The notes beneath the pieces were generated by a model. That model searched no databases. It was not told where the DNA came from and saw nothing but the letters and a program-made list of their open reading frames with translations. A program made the position numbers and the translations under genes. A stretch of 64,000 bases of DNA from Delphinus delphis. Taxonomy: Eukaryota > Chordata > Mammalia > Artiodactyla > Delphinidae. How positions within the stretch are numbered: position 1 is the first letter of the stretch; each line of letters begins with the position of its first letter. The DNA lies in the NCBI RefSeq assembly GCF_949987515.2, contig NC_082683.1:125202582-125266581 (forward strand), written 5' to 3'. Below are positions 58,261 through 64,000 of the stretch, piece after piece.

Positions 58261-59962
58261 ACTGACACCACATAAATACATAAAAATACAAAATTAATAA
58301 GCAAATGACACAAAGGAGTTAATACAAATAAATTTTATAACATAGGTATCTTTTAAAATTAGCTACAAACATGATTGTACTGAGTTCTTAACTCATTATG
58401 ACATAAAGATTTGTCCAATATAAGATTTTTTTAAAAAGTAACTATAGTAGTTTGGATTTCATCTGTACATGCAGCAAGAAAAGAATGTGCGACTTTGCTG
58501 TGAACAAGATATTTTCAAGATGTTGTCTAGTTGCTACCTTTGTCGGTAAAGGAATGTTCAGGTTAAAGGAGAACAGGATATAGCTACCATTGTCATTCTT
58601 TCACAGAAAGTTACAGAATTATCACAGGAAATTGCTTACACAACATTAGTATTTATGTGATAGTGGAGGTATTTGACCTTTGAAGATTAAAGCCCTTTCA
58701 GGTTTCTTTAGAAGCTTTCTATAATCTTTAGAATCTCAATACATTTGTTCTTGAAAACATTAGGAGGAATATTTTCCTTCTGTTCGATTATTCCATAGTT
58801 TTCTCTCTTGTTAAAACAGAAATGCCCATAACTGTCTAATGGGCAAAGAACAGTAGTGGGTTTAGCAACTTTTCCTCTGACACCAAAGTGGGAGTAGTAG
58901 TAATATTTTATGAATGAAAAAGAGGATGAATTTGATTAGGTCAACAATGCTTTAGGCTCCTTTCTAGGCCCTCTCTAAGGACCTTCAATTAGTCACCTGA
59001 GAGTTACTCATTAACTCAGATCATGCTTAGTCACTGGCTAAAAAAATGAAGGATCATGCAGACCGAAGACAAGAGTTCAGGGTCAAACTGCAGAGAGCAA
59101 AGGACAATGAGTGTATGGTGATACCTTCCTCCTCATTCTTTCAGAGTCAGGGAAATGAGGCGACCAGGCAGCCTTTGGAGGTACTAATGTGAATGCGATA
59201 TCAGGTGTGCTAGTGAAGACACAAATACCTCCAGTTAAAAAGGGCACTTTGTTTCCCTTACTTGAGATCAGGATCAGAGCCACGAAACCCTTATGAGTGC
59301 TGGGTTTGGTACCTTTTTTCTTTTACAGGATGCCTGTACCCAAAGCAGACACCATGCCAGTGCTATTCTGGAAGTTCTTTTGACTCTAGGATTACTGGAA
59401 ATAAGAGTAGCAGAGAGCATATTTATTAGTTTTAAATAATATTTAATTCAGAGAGGTTACTATTTTAGGTACACATGTCTATCACTAGAGGATTATACTT
59501 GATGATAATGTAACCTTATCAAATCTAGATTATATAATTCTGGGATGAGTCAGTCTTTTAACTTCTAGTTTGTGACTTATTTGGGTCCCTTCATAATTCT
59601 TAATCACGTTCATTTGATCGTAAAATATTTATTTTAAGCCCACAACAAGTATATTTGTGCTCTATAAGAAGATGGCTAAAAATAACAAATTTAAGAGCAA
59701 AAGAGCAAATATTCCACTTGGATATTTATTACCAAAAAAGTGAAATGTCACATGGTGAACAGGTTGCACTTAATAGACAAATGGTTGCTGATCTCTCTCT
59801 GGATTTCAAGTGCCCTCGCTAACCTCTTCATTTCTCCATTCTGGTAAATGACCAAGAATTGACCATAGTCATTCAAATTCATATGTCAACATAACTGAAG
59901 ATCATCACGGTGAAGGGCTACAAACTAGAGACAAGCACCACTCAGTGGGAATGGAAGGACAT

Positions 59963-60018
59963 TTTAATTTTTTAAAATTTTTATTGGAGTATAGCTGATT
60001 TACAATGTTGTGCTTTTA
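59963..60018 (-). mobile_element. Very short L1 3' end
   Basis: TTTTTATTGGAGTATAGCTG followed by ATTTACAATGTTGTG is the antisense terminal part of L1. No clear duplication was found. Confidence 0.7.
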
Positions 60019-60451
60019 ACAGAGTCGGCAAAGGGAAGTTTTGCTTGTCTAGATAAAGTGTGTATTCTCACTCCATCGCTATTGGCTTATCTAGCTTTGG
60101 CCTCTCAAACCTCAGCTAAAAAAGGAATCATCCATGAGTTTCATTTTACTGCCAGGTGGTAGACGACAGAGTCGTCTACAATGAGACAAGAGGTTGGAAA
60201 ACAAAAAAACAAGAGGACCAAGTTTAGCTGCTATGGCACTGAGGCTAGCTAGCACCTGGGTACTGACCTTTGGATTGCTTGCAAAGGAATACAATCTGAT
60301 ACTCAGTCATAAAGAGCTACACTAAAAATGAAAGACTTCTTTTATTTATACTTAAAAATGTATTATTTGAAACCAGATCTGTGTGTGCTTTGTATTTGGT
60401 AAAAATGGAATTAAGTGGTTTCTGACAGTGAAATTATACCTAGAGGTTTAG

Positions 60452-60576
60452 TTTTTTTTTTTCGGCTGCGACGCCACAGGGTTTGCAGGAGCTTGGTTCC
60501 CAGACTAGGGATCGAACCGGGCTCTGGCAGTGAAAGCGCCAAGTCCTAACCACTGGGACTGCCAGGGAATTCCCTC
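60452..60576 (-). mobile_element. tRNA-derived SINE of a second type
   Basis: T-run, then CGGCTGCGACGCCACAGGGT, GGGATCGAACCGGGCTCTGG and CCACTGGGACTGCCAGGGAA. The tRNA-like promoter is in a different sequence context from the CHR copies above. It resembles an older cetartiodactyl SINE. Confidence 0.8.
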
Positions 60577-60754
60577 TTATAGTTTTAATTTAACTGGGAT
60601 ATTGTTTGTGAAAGAGCCTAACAGTACTTACACTTAATGGGCACAACGTAACAAAACTTATAGTCTTCCTGTTGACTCTGATATATTTATTTTCCAATAG
60701 CCAAATGTAATGATAAAGATTATGATAATGATAAATATAATATTAACTAATAAT

Positions 60755-60960
60755 ATTTATTGAATACTTCCTATTCTTATTGATTTACATATATCAACTA
60801 ATTTATGTTTTGTAACTACCCTTGGAGATAAGTATTACTATGTTCATCTTAAAGGTGAGGGAATTGAGCCACAAGATTTTAAGCAACTTCCTTAAACAGC
60901 TAGTAAGTGGCAGAGCTGAATTTAAACCCAGGTAGTCTGGCGCCAGATGTACTCACTGTA
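60755..60960 (-). repeat. MIR SINE
   Basis: Antisense MIR: CAGCTAGTAAGTGGCAGAGC and TTTAAACCCAGGTAGTCTGG. Confidence 0.85.
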
Positions 60961-61019
60961 CTGAGAACACTTAGCATGGTACCTGGCAGGAAGTGAATGC
61001 TTAATAATATTATTATTAC

Positions 61020-61145
61020 TTTCAACATTACTAGATTTAAGAAAAATGCATTGAGTGCCTAAGCACTGGGAAAGTAAGCAATGACAAAAAAAATGCAAGG
61101 TCACTGTTCTCATTAAGCATAGCATTTAGTGGAGGAGACAGATAT
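61020..61145 (+). repeat. Old LINE fragment (L2/L3-like)
   Basis: ATTGAGTGCCTAAGCACTGG and GTCACTGTTCTCATTAAGCA resemble an ancient LINE 3' end. The family is uncertain. Confidence 0.45.
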
Positions 61146-61218
61146 TATTCAAAGAATTGTACCCTGTAAAGCAGAAATGATTACTTGAAGTAGAAGAATA
61201 TTTCTAAATATTTTAGAC

Positions 61219-61480
61219 CACTAACTGACAAGGGATTAATTTCCAAATTACACAAAAAGCTCATACCGATCAATATCAAAAAAACCCAGGGCTTCCCTGG
61301 TGGCGCAGTGGTTGAGAGTCCGCCTGCCGATGCAGGGGACACGGGTTCGTGCCCCGGTCCGGGAAGATCCCACATGCCGCAGAGCGGCTGGGCTCGTGGG
61401 CCATGGCCACTGAGCCTGCGTGTCCGGAGCCTGTGCTCCGCAACGGGAGAGGCCACAACAAAGAGAGGCCCGCATACTGC

Positions 61481-61512
<32 letters not shown>

Positions 61513-62454
61513 AAGAACTAAACAACCTAATCAAAAAATGGGCAGAAGATCTAAACAGACATTTCTCCAAAAAGACACACACAGATAGCCAACAGGCACA
61601 TGAAAAAATGCTCAACATCACTAATTATTACAGAAATGCAAAGCAAAACTAGAGTAAGGTATCACCTCACTCCAGTCAGAATGGCCACATGAAAAAGTCT
61701 ACAAATAATAAATGTTGAAGAGGGTGTAGGAAAAAAGGAACCCTCTTACACTATTGGTGGGAATGTAAATTGGTGCAGCCACTATGGAGAACAGTACGGA
61801 GGTTCCCTAAAAAACTAAAAATAGAGCTACCATAGAGCTGCAATCCCACTCCTGGGCATATATCTGGAGAAGACTCTAATTTGAAAAGATACATGCATCT
61901 CAATGTTCACTGCAGCACTATTTACAATAGCCAAGACATGGAAGCAACCTAAATGTCCATCAACAGATGAATAAAGAAGATGCAGTATATACACACAATG
62001 TAATATTACTCAGCCATAAAAAAGAATGAAATAATGCCATTTGCAGCAACATGGATGGACCCAGAGATTATCATACTAAGTGAAGTCAGTCAGAGAAAGA
62101 CAAATATCATATGATATCACTTATACGTGGAATCTAAAAAAAAAATAAAAGAATTTATTTACAAAACAGATATAGACCCACAGACATAGAAAACAAACTT
62201 ACGGTTACCAAAGGGGAAAGAGTAGGGGAAGGATAAATAGGAATTTGGGATTAACATATACACACTACTATGTACAAAATAAACAACAAGGACTTACTGT
62301 ATAGCACAGGGAACTATACTCAATATTTTGTAATAACTTATAAGGAAAAATAATCTGAAAAAGAACATATATATGTATATGTGTGCGTGTGTACTGTATA
62401 CCTGAAACTAACACAACACTGTAAATCAACTATACTTCAATTAAAAAAAAATAA
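61219..62454 (+). mobile_element. 5'-truncated L1 interrupted by a SINE
   Basis: Late ORF2 with broken frames and a 3' UTR ending in an A-rich tail. A perfect 14-bp duplication TAAATATTTTAGAC lies at 61205-61218 and 62455-62468. The reading frame has stops and small deletions. Confidence 0.93.
61290..61510 (+). mobile_element. CHR-type SINE, short form, nested in L1
   Basis: Starts GGGCTTCCCTGGTGGCGCAG and ends in an AAAAC-repeat tail. It lies within L1 ORF2 sequence. The flanks CAAAAAAACC and CAAAAAAAGA suggest a short A-rich duplication. Confidence 0.9.
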
Positions 62455-62794
62455 TAAATATTTTAGACTGCTATACTGGATGATTAAAGCATACGCTTCT
62501 ATTACTCCTATTATCTATTCACTTAAACTCTGCTACCTGGTTAAAGTTTTGGAAACTCCACTTTGTCAGGTCATTGCCCTATTCAGAAACCTTTGATTGC
62601 TTCCAGTTTTGTAGAGCCTAAGTAGCCACTGTGTGTCATACATACCAACAAACTCCCATCCTCCATTTATGGCAGATGTTAGTATTCCATGATGGCATAT
62701 CTTTTTCTCTTTAGTTGTGGTCTTGCAATCTTATAATAAATCAAGGGTTGGTACCTGAATTTAAACCTTTTTGCCATTGCTGACCCAGTTTTCT

Positions 62795-63010
62795 GGACAG
62801 AGTATTGGTTCTGGACTCAGACAAACAGGTTTAAATTTCAGCTCTCGGCCACTTATTTGTGGTGTGATGCTGGGCCAAGTCATTTCACCTATGGGAGCAT
62901 CACTCTCCTTACATGTAAAGAGGGGATAATAAAAACTACCCAATAAGGTTTTTAGGTAATGCAGTTAAGACATTTAGCATAGTGCCTGGTATATATTGCT
63001 CAGTAAACTG
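62795..63010 (+). repeat. MIR SINE
   Basis: Near-complete MIR: TTGGTTCTGGACTCAGACAA, GCCACTTATTTGTGGTGTGA and GCATAGTGCCTGGTATATAT. Confidence 0.85.
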
Positions 63011-63039
63011 CAGTTACTATTTTTATCACCATAATCGTA

Positions 63040-63590
63040 ATGTTCATTATTGCCATCAGAAAAAAAAGCCTTCAGAAACCTCCATAATCTAGCCCTAATT
63101 TACATTTCCAGATTTATCTCCCGTAATCTACTAAAGGAGTCCTCCACTTTAACTAGATTTGGGTAACTCATTGTTCTCCCAAAACTAGCCTGCCGTTCCC
63201 TCTTCCTCTCTGCATATAAAAATCTGCCTTATTCAAGACCCTTCTCAAGTGCAATTTCATTAATGAAATTCCCCTGATCCCTTCAGCCACAGTCACACTG
63301 CTCTCCATTATACTCTCACCATACTTACTGTCTGTTCCTGACATTTCATCATACCCTCACTGCCTGACCACATTCTCTTATGCTGATGTTTAATTTTATA
63401 TTACAATTTAACTGTATATGTGTATTTATCTTGTTTTCCTAGCTAAATTTTCAATTCCTTGGAAGGCAGCTATGCTAACCACGATATCACCAACGCTTCA
63501 ACTCCTTAAAGGCTGGGACTATATAATACTTGTGTCCTCAAAATAATACCTAATCAAATGATTGCACATTATCATCAGTGAATGAACGAA
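63040..63590 (-). repeat. L2 LINE 3' end
   Basis: Antisense L2 words: CTGCCGTTCCCTCTTCCTCT, TAATGAAATTCCCCTGATCC and AGGCTGGGACTATATAATAC. Confidence 0.75.
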
Positions 63591-64000
63591 CTAAAACGTA
63601 CGCACATGTGTTTCAGTTAACTTAAAAATGAGTCATGGATTAAGAAGAGAAATTTATTTTTTAATTCTTCATATGATGTTTAAGGACTCAATGTTATAAG
63701 AAAAATCTCTGGCTTTCTACTTTGAATTAGATTATTCTCCCTTTGCTAGTCATACTTAAAGATTTTTTTTTTATATTCACACCTATATCATCATATTTGA
63801 GCCTACGTAGTATAAGTGTTAGAAGAAGACTCTACCTCTCCAAACAAATTAGAAAGGCTTTTTGTTTTTATATGTGTTTTTAAATTTTGTACAGTTTTCT
63901 TTAATATGCATAGAATCATCACTCAGTACGAAAGAAATCTCAAATAATTATATTCCTCTTTGACCTAAGAAACATGATACATGTTTTTCATATCAGGTTT

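Larger units (their letters stand above)
20023..64000 (-). other. NME7: NME7 last intron (inferred; runs past the window end)
   Basis: The sequence upstream of the NME7 terminal exon, on the - strand, shows no other NME7 exon that I could find, so I treat it as one intron. It is dominated by L1, CHR SINE, MIR and L2 copies, two MaLR LTRs, one solo class I LTR, a hAT MITE and a mariner, listed separately. The stretches 21190-24480, 30110-31700, 32990-33500, 34730-36080, 36320-37150, 38740-39735, 46003-46850, 51140-52630, 57215-58020, 58260-59960 and 63590-64000 look like ordinary AT-rich intron with no clear feature. Missing a small exon is possible. Confidence 0.7.

Noticed and set aside
20023..64000. 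NME7 penultimate exon (end of the second NDK domain).
   Set aside because: I searched the - strand for the stretch ending LPEDGLLE before a donor and saw no match. By eye I could miss a diverged exon.
1..64000. CRISPR arrays, operons, riboswitches or prokaryotic mobile elements.
   Set aside because: The sequence is intron-bearing mammalian DNA. The repeats are retrotransposons and microsatellites, with no regular direct repeats and spacers.

Overview
The window is mammalian nuclear DNA, most likely from a cetacean (whale or dolphin). Two spliced genes end tail to tail near 19.75 kb. The rest is intron packed with retrotransposons. The cetacean call rests on many copies of short and long CHR-type tRNA-derived SINEs, cetartiodactyl-style L1 ends, a bovine/cetacean-style mariner, and no ruminant BovB-like sequence that I could recognise. 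The order is clear from the repeats; the species is not.

Region 1 to about 19.77 kb is the 3' half of ATP1B1 on the + strand (Na+/K+-ATPase beta-1 subunit). Four coding exons, 12712-12867, 14609-14793, 17395-17475 and 18479-18742, encode residues equivalent to 76-303 of the 303-residue human protein. They hold all six ectodomain cysteines and all three N-glycosylation sequons. Exons 1 and 2 (cytoplasmic tail and membrane helix) lie upstream of the window. Intron 4 begins with GC instead of GT. A roughly 1 kb 3' UTR follows with several AATAAA signals.

Region about 19.74 kb to the window end is the 3' end of NME7 on the - strand. Its last coding segment (19990-20022) encodes the final ten residues. 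The 3' UTR runs down to a polyadenylation signal 2 bp from the last ATP1B1 signal, so the two transcripts converge and probably overlap by a few tens of bases. I found no other NME7 exon up to 64000, so 20023-64000 is taken as its last intron.

That intron carries: a nearly full-length L1 on the - strand (about 39.75-45.99 kb) with a perfect 16-bp target-site duplication (TSD), a monomeric 5' UTR, a probable 3' transduction and two successively nested SINEs; a decayed mariner (47.4-48.65 kb); a 525-bp solo class I LTR with its 4-bp TSD (29066-29590); two MaLR LTRs; a hAT MITE; several 5'-truncated, inverted or SINE-interrupted L1s; and older MIR and L2 copies. ATP1B1 intron 2 (1-12711) holds mainly CHR SINEs, one very short L1, MER5A-like and hairpin MITEs, and MIRs.

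I see no prokaryotic-type system, CRISPR array or new multi-gene system. The most noteworthy signals are the GC-AG intron, the back-to-back polyadenylation signals, and the mechanistic record left in the retrotransposon junctions.
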